A program made the translations under genes and the position numbers. A stretch of 64,000 nt of DNA from Kineosporia aurantiaca JCM 3230 (GTDB lineage: Bacteria > Actinomycetota > Actinomycetes > Actinomycetales > Kineosporiaceae): positions 496,001 to 560,000 of the forward strand of contig JODP01000002.1 in the NCBI GenBank assembly GCA_000719025.1, in the 5' to 3' direction. Of the stretch, positions 1 through 8,641 are shown piece after piece. A model generated the notes under the pieces. That model had not been told where the DNA came from. It saw only the letters and a list, made by a program, of their open reading frames with translations, and ran no database searches. The first letter of the stretch is position 1; the number at the start of each line of letters is the position of its first letter.

Positions 1-1290
1 GCCGTACTCCGGACCGGACGGCACGGCACCGACGAGGGCCCGGGCCGGGTGTTGGACGCGTTGCTCGAAGAGGCCGGAGCGATCGCCTGCCGGGACGTCC
101 ATCAGCTGCTCGAGACCACCCGGGCCCTGGCTCGCGGCCGGCGGACCGACCGGGCCGTCGCCGTCGTCACCTCGACCGCGGGCGATGCCGCGCTCGCCGC
201 CGACCTGGCCGCCGACGCGGGCGTCGAGCTGGCTGACCTGAGCAAGAGCACCCGGGACGACCTGGCCGGGCAGCTGCCCCGCACCGCGATCCCGGCCAAC
301 CCGCTGAACCACACCACCCAGCTCTGGGCCGATGCGGACGCGATGGCCCGGATCACCGCCGCGGTGGCCGCCGATCCGGGCGTCGGGGCGGTGCTCTACG
401 TCCAGGACGAGCCACCCGGCCTGCACCCGGAGGACTCGGCCGAGTGGCTGGCAACTCGGGACGGAGCCCGGCTCGGCGGCGCCCGGAAGGACGTGGACGT
501 GCTGCTCGTCGCCGGGATGCCCGGGCAGGAACCGGCCGGGGCGATCTCCGGTCTGCCCGCCGCTATGACGGCGATGGCCAAACTTCGGCAACCGGCTCCG
601 GAAGCCGCCCGCCTGAACCGGATCGCGGCTGCGGCGGCCGGGGCCCGGACCGGAACGCCGGCCTTGGGGCTGCTGGCCGAACACAGTGTCAAGGCGGTGC
701 TGAACGAGGCCGGGATCGATGTCCTGCGCCATGCGGTGGTCCCGGTGCCGCCGGACGGGAAGGACCTCGACGCTGTCTCGACCGCCGTCGCCCTGGCTGC
801 GGCGCAGATCGGTTTCCCCGTGACGCTGCGCCTGTCCGCCCCCGGAAACGGCTGCGGAGCCGATTCGCCGAGCCTGGTCAGTGGCGACAAGGTAAGCCGG
901 AAGGTCGCCGAAATCCTGGTCGAGGCGGCCGAACTGGAAGAGCAGAACCGTAACGACGCAGCGCTTCTGATCGAGACGCTGGCCCGGCCGGGGGTACTGC
1001 TGACGATGACCGCGCACCGCGAGGGCCCGGTGCCCGCGCTGACCATCGGCCTCGGCGGCGCCTGGGCCCAGGTTCTCGACGACACCCGGACCGTGCCGTT
1101 GCCCGCCGACGCCCGGCGCATCGCCCTGGCCGTGGCCTCACTGCCGGGCACCGCGACCGCCGACCTGGCCACGGCCGGAGCGACCGGCGCAAAACTGTCA
1201 GATCTGTTTCTGGAGGGCGGTTTCGCGGAGTTGCGGGTCACCTTCTGCGAAGGGACGGCGGTGCGGGCGCAGGCCCGTCGGCTCACCTGA
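1..1290 (+). CDS. NDP-forming acyl-CoA synthetase-like protein, C-terminal part
   Basis: The reading frame is open from base 1, so the true start lies outside the window; 429 residues are visible. The first half resembles the CoA-ligase-like fold of ADP-forming acetyl/acyl-CoA synthetases (hydrophobic strand ending VLYVQDEPP). The last 210 or so residues resemble an ATP-grasp_5 domain, entered at LLAEHSVKAVLNEAGIDV. Family members convert acyl-CoA, ADP and Pi to acid, CoA and ATP, or the reverse. The ATP-grasp part is divergent: the usual Lys-x-x-Ser-Pro ... His-Lys-Ser-Asp stretch reads LRLSAPGNGCGAD here, so the Lys and the HKSD signature are missing. Catalytic activity is therefore uncertain. 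The next gene on this strand is a TetR regulator after a 98-bp gap. Confidence 0.72.
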   Translation, partial: AVLRTGRHGTDEGPGRVLDALLEEAGAIACRDVHQLLETTRALARGRRTDRAVAVVTSTAGDAALAADLAADAGVELADLSKSTRDDLAGQLPRTAIPANPLNHTTQLWADADAMARITAAVAADPGVGAVLYVQDEPPGLHPEDSAEWLATRDGARLGGARKDVDVLLVAGMPGQEPAGAISGLPAAMTAMAKLRQPAPEAARLNRIAAAAAGARTGTPALGLLAEHSVKAVLNEAGIDVLRHAVVPVPPDGKDLDAVSTAVALAAAQIGFPVTLRLSAPGNGCGADSPSLVSGDKVSRKVAEILVEAAELEEQNRNDAALLIETLARPGVLLTMTAHREGPVPALTIGLGGAWAQVLDDTRTVPLPADARRIALAVASLPGTATADLATAGATGAKLSDLFLEGGFAELRVTFCEGTAVRAQARRLT

Positions 1291-1388
1291 GGGGTTGGTG
1301 ATTATGGACGCCGATCAGCCGGTTCCCGGGGGAACCTCCGGTTTGCGCGGAACACCAGAACGTCGAACCCCTGTGATTCGATGAACCA

Positions 1389-1997
1389 ATGGCGGCAGGA
1401 ACGGCGGCTTCGCGGGCCGGCGCGGAGCTCGAGGTCAGCGTCCGGGTCCGGATCGTCGAGGGCACGGCCGGGCTGCTCGCCCGCCGCGGTCTGCAGGCCA
1501 CCTCGCTGAACGAGATTCTCTCGGCCGCGCACGCCGCCCGCGGTTCGATGTACCACTCCTTCCCGGACGGCAAGGAGCAGGTGGTCTCCGAAGCCCTGGC
1601 GCTGGCCGGGCAGAGGACGATGGACTGGCTGGACCGCTGGGACGGCGACCCCGCCGACCTGGTCACCGAGCGCTTCCTGCACGGCTGGCGGCTGCTGCTG
1701 TCCCGGTCGGACTGCACCACCGGTTGCGCGGTCGTCGCGGTTACCGTGGCGGCCGACACCAAGCGCCTTCTGGACGATGCAGCCGCCGTGTTCCGGTCCT
1801 GGCGAGCGCGGCTTACCCAGCTGCTCGAACACGGCGGCCTGAGCCCGGACAGCGCCGCCGGTTTCGCCACTCTCCTCCTCGCCGCCAGCGAGGGCGCGGT
1901 GGTGCTGGCCCGCGCCGAGCGCAGCCTGGAACCGTTCGAGCTCACCGCCGAACAGCTCCTGGACCAGGTGCGGGTGCTGCTCCAGGACCGGTCCTAG
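1389..1997 (+). CDS. TetR/AcrR family regulator, LmrA/YxaF type
   Basis: 202-residue DNA-binding repressor-like protein. The N-terminal TetR helix-turn-helix covers roughly residues 15-60, with the recognition region reading RGSMYHSFPDGKEQVV. That string is typical of the LmrA/YxaF subgroup, where RGS-x-Y-H-x-F-P-x-GK is conserved. The remainder is the all-helical ligand-binding domain. The ATG at 1389 is used because the HTH starts 15 residues later. Its stop codon abuts the GTG of the downstream PLP dehydratase with no spacer, so the two are probably translated together. The ligand is unknown; control of its own operon is inferred from this position. Confidence 0.85.
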   Translation: MAAGTAASRAGAELEVSVRVRIVEGTAGLLARRGLQATSLNEILSAAHAARGSMYHSFPDGKEQVVSEALALAGQRTMDWLDRWDGDPADLVTERFLHGWRLLLSRSDCTTGCAVVAVTVAADTKRLLDDAAAVFRSWRARLTQLLEHGGLSPDSAAGFATLLLAASEGAVVLARAERSLEPFELTAEQLLDQVRVLLQDRS

Positions 1998-2978
1998 GTG
2001 CCCGGCGCGCAGCGGACCCGGCTCGACACCGGCCGGATCCAGGAAGCCCGCCACCTGATCGACCCGGTCTTCCTCGACACCCCGCTGTACCGCTGTGAGG
2101 CCCTGGAGCCGTTTCTCGGCTGCGCGGTGACGATCAAGCTGGAGACCGCCAACCCGGTGCGCAGCTTCAAGGGCCGCGGCACCGAGGTGGTTGCGAGCCG
2201 GCTGGCGGACAGCGGTTCCGCGGCCGCGGTCTGCGCCAGCGCGGGCAACCTCGGTCAGGCCCTGGCCTGGTCCGGCCGTAAGCGCGGGCTCGACATCACC
2301 GTGGTGGCCAGCCGCACGGCCCCGATGGTCAAGCTGGACCGGATCCGGGCCCTGGGCGCCCGGCTGGAACTGGTGGACGGGGACTTCGAGGTGGCCCGGG
2401 AGCGAGCCGCGGTGATCGCCCAGCGGGACGGGATCCGCCTGGTCGAGGACAGCCTGGACCTGGAGACCTGCGAGGGCGCGGCCACGGTCGGACTGGAACT
2501 GGTCGAGGCGGCCCCGGCGTTCGACACCGTCCTGATAGCGCTCGGCGGCGGGGCCATGGCGACCGGGATCGGGCACGTCCTGCGGACTTCGGCGCCCGAC
2601 GTCGAGATGATCTGCGTGCAGCCCGCGGGCGCACCGGCGATGACGCTCTCCTGGCGGAACCGGCGGGTGGTGAACACCGAGACGATGGACACCATCGCCG
2701 ACGGGGTGGCCGGCCGCTTCCCGATCCCGGCCGTGCTGAGCGACCTGCTGCTCGTGGCCGACGACGCCGTGCTGGTCAGCGAGGAGTCGATCGTCGCCGC
2801 GATGCGCCTGCTCCTGGAACAGGCCGGACTGGTGGTGGAACCCTCGGCCGCCCTGGGCATCGCCGCCGTGCTCGAGGACCGGGCCCGCTTCGCCGGGAAG
2901 CACGTGGTCACCGTGATCTGCGGCGGGAACGTCGACGTGGACGCCTACCGTGGCTGGATCGGGCTACCTCCGGGCTGA
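1998..2978 (+). CDS. Threonine/serine dehydratase-like PLP enzyme
   Basis: 326-residue fold-type II PLP enzyme related to threonine ammonia-lyase and serine racemase, which deaminate Thr/Ser to 2-oxo acids and ammonia. The Schiff-base lysine is in SFKGRG near residue 55, and the glycine-rich phosphate loop is ALGGGAMATG near residue 180. There is no C-terminal ACT domain, so this is the short, catabolic-like or racemase-like form rather than feedback-regulated IlvA. The GTG start directly follows the TetR stop codon, which suggests control by that regulator. The stop codon at 2976-2978 overlaps the first unit of a 21-bp tandem repeat array. Substrate is inferred from the family only. Confidence 0.82.
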   Translation: MPGAQRTRLDTGRIQEARHLIDPVFLDTPLYRCEALEPFLGCAVTIKLETANPVRSFKGRGTEVVASRLADSGSAAAVCASAGNLGQALAWSGRKRGLDITVVASRTAPMVKLDRIRALGARLELVDGDFEVARERAAVIAQRDGIRLVEDSLDLETCEGAATVGLELVEAAPAFDTVLIALGGGAMATGIGHVLRTSAPDVEMICVQPAGAPAMTLSWRNRRVVNTETMDTIADGVAGRFPIPAVLSDLLLVADDAVLVSEESIVAAMRLLLEQAGLVVEPSAALGIAAVLEDRARFAGKHVVTVICGGNVDVDAYRGWIGLPPG

Positions 2979-3336
2979 GCGCCACGAGCATCCGGTTGAG
3001 CGCCACGAGCATCCGGCCGAACGCCACGAACACTCGGCCGAGCCCCACCAACACTCGCTTGAGCCCCACCAACGTTCGGCCGAACGCCACGAATACTCGT
3101 CTGAGCCCCACCACTACTCGGCCGAGCCCCACCACCACTAGGCCGAGCCCCACCACCACTAGGCCGAACGCCACCAACACTCAGCCGAACGCCACCACCA
3201 CTCGGCGGAGCCCCACGAACACTCGGCCGAACGCCACGAACTCTCGGCCGAGCGCCACGAATCCTCGGCTGAGGGCAACGAGCATCAGGCGGCCGAGCAC
3301 CACCAGCACCAGGTCGAGCACCAGGAGCGCCGGGCG
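2977..3336. repeat. 21-bp tandem repeat array, about 17 units
   Basis: Fifteen uninterrupted 21-bp units run from 2977 to 3291, each starting GAGCGCCAC, GAACGCCAC or GAGCCCCAC. A 3-bp insertion (gcc) follows, then two more diverged units to 3336. The array fills the space between the convergent dehydratase and tex genes. Units differ mainly at a few fixed positions. Read on the + strand it gives heptads such as ERHEHSA, but two adjacent units carry TAG. Read on the - strand it gives VFVAFGR-like heptads with one TGA. A third (+) frame, SPTNTRP-like, is open throughout, but it has no ribosome binding site and continues antisense to tex. I regard the array as non-coding. Confidence 0.93.
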
Positions 3337-3346
3337 AGACCTGCGA

Positions 3347-3375
3347 AGACGCCCACCAGCCATCGATGGGCGTCT
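3347..3375. terminator. Inverted repeat at convergent junction, possible terminator
   Basis: Arms AGACGCCCA (3347-3355) and TGGGCGTCT (3367-3375) form a perfect 9-bp stem with an 11-base loop. It lies just past the 3' end of tex and the end of the 21-bp array. There is no clear T-run on either side, so termination is inferred from position. Confidence 0.45.
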
Positions 3376-3403
3376 CCGAACCATCCCGAAACCGTTCTGC
3401 GGC

Positions 3404-5902
3404 TTACTCTTTCAGCAAGCCGGCCCGGCGCAGCGCGTCGGCCAGCGCCGTGTCCGGCACCGACGCCCCACCGCGACCACCCTGGCCCCCTTGACCGCCC
3501 TGACCACCGCGGTTCGACCCGGAGCCACCCTGGCCGCCCCGTCCCTGACCACCACGGCCCTGACCGCCCGCCGGCCGCCCGCCCCGCTCGCCACCGCCCG
3601 GACGTGCACCGCCGTTCTGGCCACTCTGGCGGGCACCCCCGCCCTGGCCCTGCCCTTGGCCCTGCCCCTGACGCGAGCCACCGCGTCCACCGCGCTCGCC
3701 CCGGCCGGCCCCGGTGGCGCCGACCTCGTCGTCCAGGCGAAGCGTGAGTGAGATCCGCTGGCGCTCGACGTCCACCTCCATGACCTTGACCTTGACCACG
3801 TCGCCGGGCTTGACCACCTCGCGCGGGTCCTTCACGAAGGTGTGCGACAGCGCGCTGACGTGGACCAGGCCGTCCTGGTGGACGCCGATGTCGACGAAGG
3901 CGCCGAACGCGGCGACGTTGGTCACCACGCCCTCCAGCACCATGGCCGGCTTCAGGTCGCCGACGGTGTGCACACCCTCGGCGAAGACGGCGGCCTTGAA
4001 CGCCGGGCGCGGGTCGCGGCCGGGCTTGTCCAGCTCGGCCAGGATGTCCTCGACGGTGGGCAGACCGAAGGTGTCGTCGGCGAACTCGCCCGGCTTCAGC
4101 GTGCGGATCAGCGCGGTGTTGCCGATCAGCTTGGGCAGGTCGACCTCGGCCCGGGTGAGAATGCGGCGGACAAGGGGGTAGGCCTCGGGGTGCACCCCGG
4201 ACGCGTCCAGCGGGTCCTCGCCGCCCTGGATCCGCAGGAAGCCCGCGGACTGCTCGAAGGCCTTGGCGCCGAGCAACGGCACCTTGCGCAGAGCGGCGCG
4301 GCTGCGGAACGGGCCGTTCGCGTCCCGGTAGGTGACGATGTTGCCGGCCAGCGTCTCGCCGATGCCGGACACCTGACGTAGCAGCGGGGCCGAAGCGGTG
4401 TTCACGTCCACCCCGACCGCGTTCACGCAGTACTCCACCACTCCGTCGAGCGAGCGGGCGAGCGCGGACTCGGGCAGGTCGTGCTGGTACTGGCCGACCC
4501 CGATCGACCGTGGGTCGATCTTGACCAGCTCGGCCAGCGGGTCCTGCAGGCGGCGGGCGATCGAGACCGCGCCGCGGATGCTGACGTCCAGGTCGGGCAG
4601 CTCGGCCGAGGCGTAGGCGGAGGCCGAGTACACCGACGCGCCGGCCTCGGAGACCACGACCTTGGTCATGTTCAGATCCTTGGCCCGGGCGATCAGCTCA
4701 CCGGCCAGCTTGTCGGTCTCCCGCGAGGCGGTGCCGTTGCCGATCGCGATCAGGTCGACATTGTGCGCCCGGCAGAGCTTTTCCAGCTCGTCCAGCGACT
4801 CGGCCCAGCGGCGGCGCGGCTCGTGCGGGTAGACCGTGCTGTGCGCCACCACCTTGCCGGTGCCGTCGACCACGGCCACCTTGACGCCGGTGCGGATGCC
4901 CGGGTCCAGGCCGAGCGTGGCCCGGTTGCCGGCCGGGGCGGCCAGCAGCAGGTCGCGCAGGTTGGCGGCGAAGACCCGGATCGCCTCCTCCTCGGCGGCG
5001 GTGCGCAACTGGGCCCGCACGTCCAGGCCGAGGTGCACCTGGATCCGGGTGCGCCAGGCCCAGCGCACCGCGTCGATCAGGTAGCGGTCGCCGGGACGGC
5101 CCTGGTTGCTGATCTCGAACTTGTGGGCGATGAACTGCTCGGAGGAGCCGAGCTCGCCGGGCGCGGGCGGCTCCTCCTCGTCCGGCTCGAAGGTGAGGTC
5201 GAGGATCTCCTCCTTCTCACCGCGGAACATCGCCAGAACCCGGTGCGAGGGCAGCTTGGTGTAGTGCTCGGCGAGGTCGAAGTAGTCCGAGTACTTCGCC
5301 CCCGCGGCCTCCTTGCCGTCCCGCACCCGGGCGGCCAGCCGGCCCTTGCGCCACATCCGCTCACGCAGCGTGCCGATCAGGTCCGCGTCCTCGCTGAAGG
5401 TCTCGACCAGGATCGAGCGGGCGCCCTCGAGTGCGGAGGCGACGTCGGCCACGCCCTTCTCCGCGTCCACGTACTGCTCAGCGACGACCTTCGGGTCCTG
5501 CGTGGGGTCGGCGAGCAGGCCGGTGGCCAGCGGCTCGAGCCCGGCCTCCCGGGCGATCTGCGCCTTGGTGCGGCGCTTGGTCTTGTACGGCAGGTAGATG
5601 TCCTCGAGGCGGGACTTGGTCTCCGCCTCGCGGACCTGGGCCTCGAGCTCGGGCGTGAGCTTGCCCTGGGAACCGATCGACTCGAGGATCGCCTCCCGCC
5701 GCTTGTCCAGCTCGCGCAGGTAGACCAGGCGCTCCTGGAGCGTGCGCAGCTGCGCGTCGTCCAGGGTGCCGGTGACCTCCTTGCGGTACCGGGCCACGAA
5801 CGGCACCGTCGCGCCGTCGTCGAGCAGCCCGATCGCGGCGACCACCTGCCACTGCTGAACCTGCAGTTCGTCGGCGATGCGCTGTTCGACAGAGACTGTC
5901 AC
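3404..5902 (-). CDS. tex: Tex-family RNA-binding protein with RGG-rich tail
   Basis: 832-residue cytoplasmic nucleic-acid-binding protein of the Tex/YhgF family, linked in other bacteria to transcription and RNA metabolism. Order of parts: N-terminal Tex helical region (RIADELQVQ...), YqgF/RNase H-like core (LGLDPGIRTG, about residues 330-440), helix-hairpin-helix region around LLRQVSGIGETLA, and an S1 domain (about 645-720, GAFVDIGVHQDGLVHVS). A tail of about 90 residues made of RGG, GQGQ and GG repeats follows, then a short end VPDTALADALRRAGLL. The GTG at 5902 is preferred over the longer open frame to 6013, because GAGGTGGGAG precedes it and the family N-terminus begins there. The RGG tail is longer than in model Tex proteins and resembles eukaryotic RNA-binding tails. 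Confidence 0.93.
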   Translation of the reverse strand: MTVSVEQRIADELQVQQWQVVAAIGLLDDGATVPFVARYRKEVTGTLDDAQLRTLQERLVYLRELDKRREAILESIGSQGKLTPELEAQVREAETKSRLEDIYLPYKTKRRTKAQIAREAGLEPLATGLLADPTQDPKVVAEQYVDAEKGVADVASALEGARSILVETFSEDADLIGTLRERMWRKGRLAARVRDGKEAAGAKYSDYFDLAEHYTKLPSHRVLAMFRGEKEEILDLTFEPDEEEPPAPGELGSSEQFIAHKFEISNQGRPGDRYLIDAVRWAWRTRIQVHLGLDVRAQLRTAAEEEAIRVFAANLRDLLLAAPAGNRATLGLDPGIRTGVKVAVVDGTGKVVAHSTVYPHEPRRRWAESLDELEKLCRAHNVDLIAIGNGTASRETDKLAGELIARAKDLNMTKVVVSEAGASVYSASAYASAELPDLDVSIRGAVSIARRLQDPLAELVKIDPRSIGVGQYQHDLPESALARSLDGVVEYCVNAVGVDVNTASAPLLRQVSGIGETLAGNIVTYRDANGPFRSRAALRKVPLLGAKAFEQSAGFLRIQGGEDPLDASGVHPEAYPLVRRILTRAEVDLPKLIGNTALIRTLKPGEFADDTFGLPTVEDILAELDKPGRDPRPAFKAAVFAEGVHTVGDLKPAMVLEGVVTNVAAFGAFVDIGVHQDGLVHVSALSHTFVKDPREVVKPGDVVKVKVMEVDVERQRISLTLRLDDEVGATGAGRGERGGRGGSRQGQGQGQGQGGGARQSGQNGGARPGGGERGGRPAGGQGRGGQGRGGQGGSGSNRGGQGGQGGQGGRGGASVPDTALADALRRAGLLKE

Positions 5903-6176
5903 GATCTCCCACCTCTTGCCCCGGTGCTGTTGAACGACACCGCAGACTCTAGGGGGTCCCACCGACAGGTTGCCCAAAGCCGCAGCCGAGGGCCCCGCCG
6001 TGGCGTGCGTCACCCGTTCGGCAGATAACCGGAGGGGAATACGGATACCCCTCCGCAGCGCTTCACCCGCAGGTTAGTTGCCGTCCGCAACGAACTGTCA
6101 GACTAAGGATCCCCCGGCAAGCGTCAGAGCCGACGCCGCACGCACGTCCTAATAAAGAAAGTGGAGTACCAGCTTC

Positions 6177-7679
6177 ATGGTCGCGGTCGACTCGACGAGC
6201 CCCCCGAACACCCAGGCCCGCAGCGGCCACGGTCTGCTGATCACCGGCCTGGCGATGGCGGTGATGACGGTGTCGGTGCTGCAGACCCTGGTCGTCCCCG
6301 TCCTCTCGCAGATCGCCGAGCAGCTCGGCGCCAGCCTGACCGCGGTCGCCTGGGTGCTCACCGCGAACCTGCTGGCCGCCGCGGTCGCCACCCCGGTCCT
6401 GGGCCGGATGGGCGACGTCTACGGCCGCCGCCCGGTGATGCTCGGCATCCTGCTCACCGTCCTGATCGGCACCCTGATCGCCCTGTTCACCAGCTCGCTG
6501 CCGTTGCTCCTGGTCGCCCGGGTGCTGCAGGGCACCTCGTACGGCCTGTTCCCGCTCTCGATGGGCGTGCTGCGCGACGAGGTCCCGCGCGAGCGGCTGA
6601 CCCAGTCGATGGCCATCGTCAGCGCCACCCTCGGCGTCGGCGGGGTGATCGGCCTGCTGGCCACCGGTCTGCTCACCCAGAACGACGCGAGCTACCACCG
6701 CCCCTTCTGGTTCGGTCTCGCGATCACCGCCATCGCCCTGGTGATCGGCTTCCTGACGCTGCCCCGGCGGCGGCCGGACGCGTCCGCCACCTCGGTCGAC
6801 TGGGCCGGCGCGGTCATCCTCGGCATCGGCCTGGTGGCCCTGCTCCTGCCGATCTCGCAGGGTGAGAGCTGGGGCTGGGGTTCGGTCCGCACGATCGTGC
6901 TGTTCGTCGTCGCGGCGGTCACCCTGGTGGCCTGGGTCGTCGTCGAGGGCCGGATCAAGCAGCCGCTGGCCGCCCCCAAGCTGCTGGCCAAGCGCGGGGT
7001 ACTGCTGGCCAACGGAGCCGGCCTGCTGATCGGTTTCGGGCTCTACGCCTCGTTCCTGGGGATCACCGACCTGGTCGAGACCCCGCGTCCGCTGACCGGT
7101 TTCGGCTTCGGCGCCGACGTGCTTTCGGCCAGCGCCGTCTACCTGCTGCCGGGCGGTGTCGCCGGTGTCGTGGCCGCGCCGCTGATCGGCCGGCTGGCCC
7201 ACCGGGTCGGCGCGCACTACACGCTCTCCCTCGGCTCGGTCATCGGCCTGGTCGGCTTCGTCGGGATCGCCCTGTTCCACGACCAGACCTGGCAGATCAT
7301 CGTCGGCGGCATCCTCACCCAGCTCGCGGTCATCTTCGGCTTCGCCACCCTGCCGGCGATGCTGGTGCACTCGGTGAGCCAGGCCGAGACCGGGGTCGCG
7401 AACAGCGTGAACTCGATCATGCGGTCGGTCGGCAGTGCCGTCGCCAGCGCCCTGATCGTCAGCCTGCTGACCGCGATGACCAGCGACAAGACCGGCCTGC
7501 CGACCGAGGGCTCCTACGTGCTGATCTTCGTGCTCGGTGCCGTCGCCTTCGCCGCGGTGGCCCTGATCGGCGTGTTCGGCGGGCGGGACCACCGGCGGGC
7601 CTCGGCCCAGGAGGAGCGCGAGGCAGAGGCGGTCGCCCTGGCCGGCGAGTTCTCCGAGGTCTCGGGACTCTCGTCCTGA
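6177..7679 (+). CDS. MFS drug exporter-like transporter (DHA2-type)
   Basis: 500-residue integral membrane protein of the major facilitator superfamily. Hydrophobic segments run from about residue 20 to 470, consistent with 12-14 helices. The loop 2-3 signature is GRMGDVYGRRPVM, the usual motif A of proton-coupled efflux pumps, and motif C-like glycines follow in helix 5 (LGVGGVIGLLATG). The likely role is proton-driven export of small hydrophobic compounds; the substrate cannot be read from sequence. The ATG at 6177 has a purine-rich AAAGTGGAG upstream. No regulator is adjacent. A strong hairpin at 7695-7729 ends the gene, so it appears to be monocistronic. Confidence 0.85.
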   Translation: MVAVDSTSPPNTQARSGHGLLITGLAMAVMTVSVLQTLVVPVLSQIAEQLGASLTAVAWVLTANLLAAAVATPVLGRMGDVYGRRPVMLGILLTVLIGTLIALFTSSLPLLLVARVLQGTSYGLFPLSMGVLRDEVPRERLTQSMAIVSATLGVGGVIGLLATGLLTQNDASYHRPFWFGLAITAIALVIGFLTLPRRRPDASATSVDWAGAVILGIGLVALLLPISQGESWGWGSVRTIVLFVVAAVTLVAWVVVEGRIKQPLAAPKLLAKRGVLLANGAGLLIGFGLYASFLGITDLVETPRPLTGFGFGADVLSASAVYLLPGGVAGVVAAPLIGRLAHRVGAHYTLSLGSVIGLVGFVGIALFHDQTWQIIVGGILTQLAVIFGFATLPAMLVHSVSQAETGVANSVNSIMRSVGSAVASALIVSLLTAMTSDKTGLPTEGSYVLIFVLGAVAFAAVALIGVFGGRDHRRASAQEEREAEAVALAGEFSEVSGLSS

Positions 7680-7694
7680 CCTGACCTTTCCAGC

Positions 7695-7729
7695 ACGGTG
7701 GCCCGGGTCGCGACGACCCGGGCCACCGT
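7695..7729 (+). terminator. Rho-independent-like terminator after MFS gene
   Basis: Perfect 16-bp stem: the arm 7695-7710 (ACGGTGGCCCGGGTCG) pairs with 7714-7729, with a 3-base loop CGA. CGTTTCT follows. It begins 15 bp after the transporter stop codon and lies before the start chosen for the next gene. That rules out the longer in-frame start at 7698 for the phosphatase. Confidence 0.85.
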
Positions 7730-7751
7730 CGTTTCTGCGAGCATTGAGCGC

Positions 7752-8576
7752 ATGCTGGACGACGCGGAACTCGCTGCTGTGGAAGCCGTCATCCGCCGGG
7801 CGGCGGCCGAGATCGTGGTCCCGCTCTTCGGAGCGCTCGCGGTCGGGGACATCGAGGAGAAGGCGCCTGGTGATCTGGTCACCGTGGCCGACCGCCGGGC
7901 CGAGGAACTGCTCACTCAGGAGCTGCCCCGGATCCTTCCCGGCTCGCGGGTGGTCGGCGAGGAGGCGGTCTACGGCGATCCGTCGCTGATGAATCTTCTC
8001 AACGGCCCCGACCCGGTGTGGATCGTCGACCCGGTGGACGGGACCGAGGCCTTTGCCGGCGGCTCACCGCGGTTCACCGCCCTGGTCGCCCTCGCCCAGG
8101 ACGGGAACCTCCTCGCCTCCTGGACGTACGCCCCGGTGCTGGGTTTCCTGGCCACCGCCACCCACGACGGCCCCGCGATCATCGACGGGGAGCCGGTGCG
8201 GTCGCACCCAAGGGCCACCTCACTGCGTCATCTGGATGTCTGGACGCCCCGCCCGCACTGGTGGACGCCGGAGCAGAAGGCCCAGTTCCATGCCCTGTAC
8301 GCAACTGGCGTCTCGGCGTCCTTCTTCGACTACTCGGGCCTCGCGTACCTGGACCTGGCCGCGGGCCGCCGCAGTGCCATGATCCTTCCCTGGGAGCTCC
8401 CCTGGGACCACGCCGCGGGCGTCCTCTTGCTGACCGCTGCCGGGGGTAGCGTCATCGGGATGGACGGACGTCCGTTCCAGGTCGCCGGGGGCAACGCCCT
8501 CCCGCTGATCGCTGCGGCCGACGAAAGCACCGCGCTCCTGGTCCGAGACGGTCTGCGTTCCGAAGGACACGCCTAG
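7752..8576 (+). CDS. Inositol monophosphatase family protein
   Basis: 274-residue Mg-dependent sugar-phosphatase fold. Family signatures are clear: GEEAVYGD for the first metal site, DPVDGTEAF for the DPxDGT motif (about residue 95), and ELPWDHAAGVLLLTAAGG for the C-terminal WDxAAG motif. Members hydrolyse inositol-1-phosphate, histidinol phosphate, fructose bisphosphate or 3'-phosphoadenosine phosphate; the motifs alone do not decide between these. The ATG at 7752 is chosen because an upstream GTG in frame lies inside the terminator hairpin. A BKACE-type enzyme follows 65 bp downstream on the same strand. Confidence 0.85.
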   Translation: MLDDAELAAVEAVIRRAAAEIVVPLFGALAVGDIEEKAPGDLVTVADRRAEELLTQELPRILPGSRVVGEEAVYGDPSLMNLLNGPDPVWIVDPVDGTEAFAGGSPRFTALVALAQDGNLLASWTYAPVLGFLATATHDGPAIIDGEPVRSHPRATSLRHLDVWTPRPHWWTPEQKAQFHALYATGVSASFFDYSGLAYLDLAAGRRSAMILPWELPWDHAAGVLLLTAAGGSVIGMDGRPFQVAGGNALPLIAAADESTALLVRDGLRSEGHA

Positions 8577-8641
8577 GGGTAATGGTGGACGCCGCCTCCC
8601 GGGCACGGTTGATTGGGCCACCGGAGCATGGAGGAGGGTTT

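Noticed and set aside
2908..3384. Minus-strand heptad frames (VFVAFGR-like) in the same array
   Set aside because: Interrupted by TGA at 3181-3183 and explained by the 21-bp period being a multiple of three.
2996..3751. A 251-codon open frame through the 21-bp array (Thr/Pro/Arg/Asn-rich)
   Set aside because: No ribosome site, poor third-position GC bias, and its second half is antisense to the RGG-coding part of tex.
4481..6028. Long + strand open frame opposite tex
   Set aside because: Shadow frame with low-complexity composition and no start signals.
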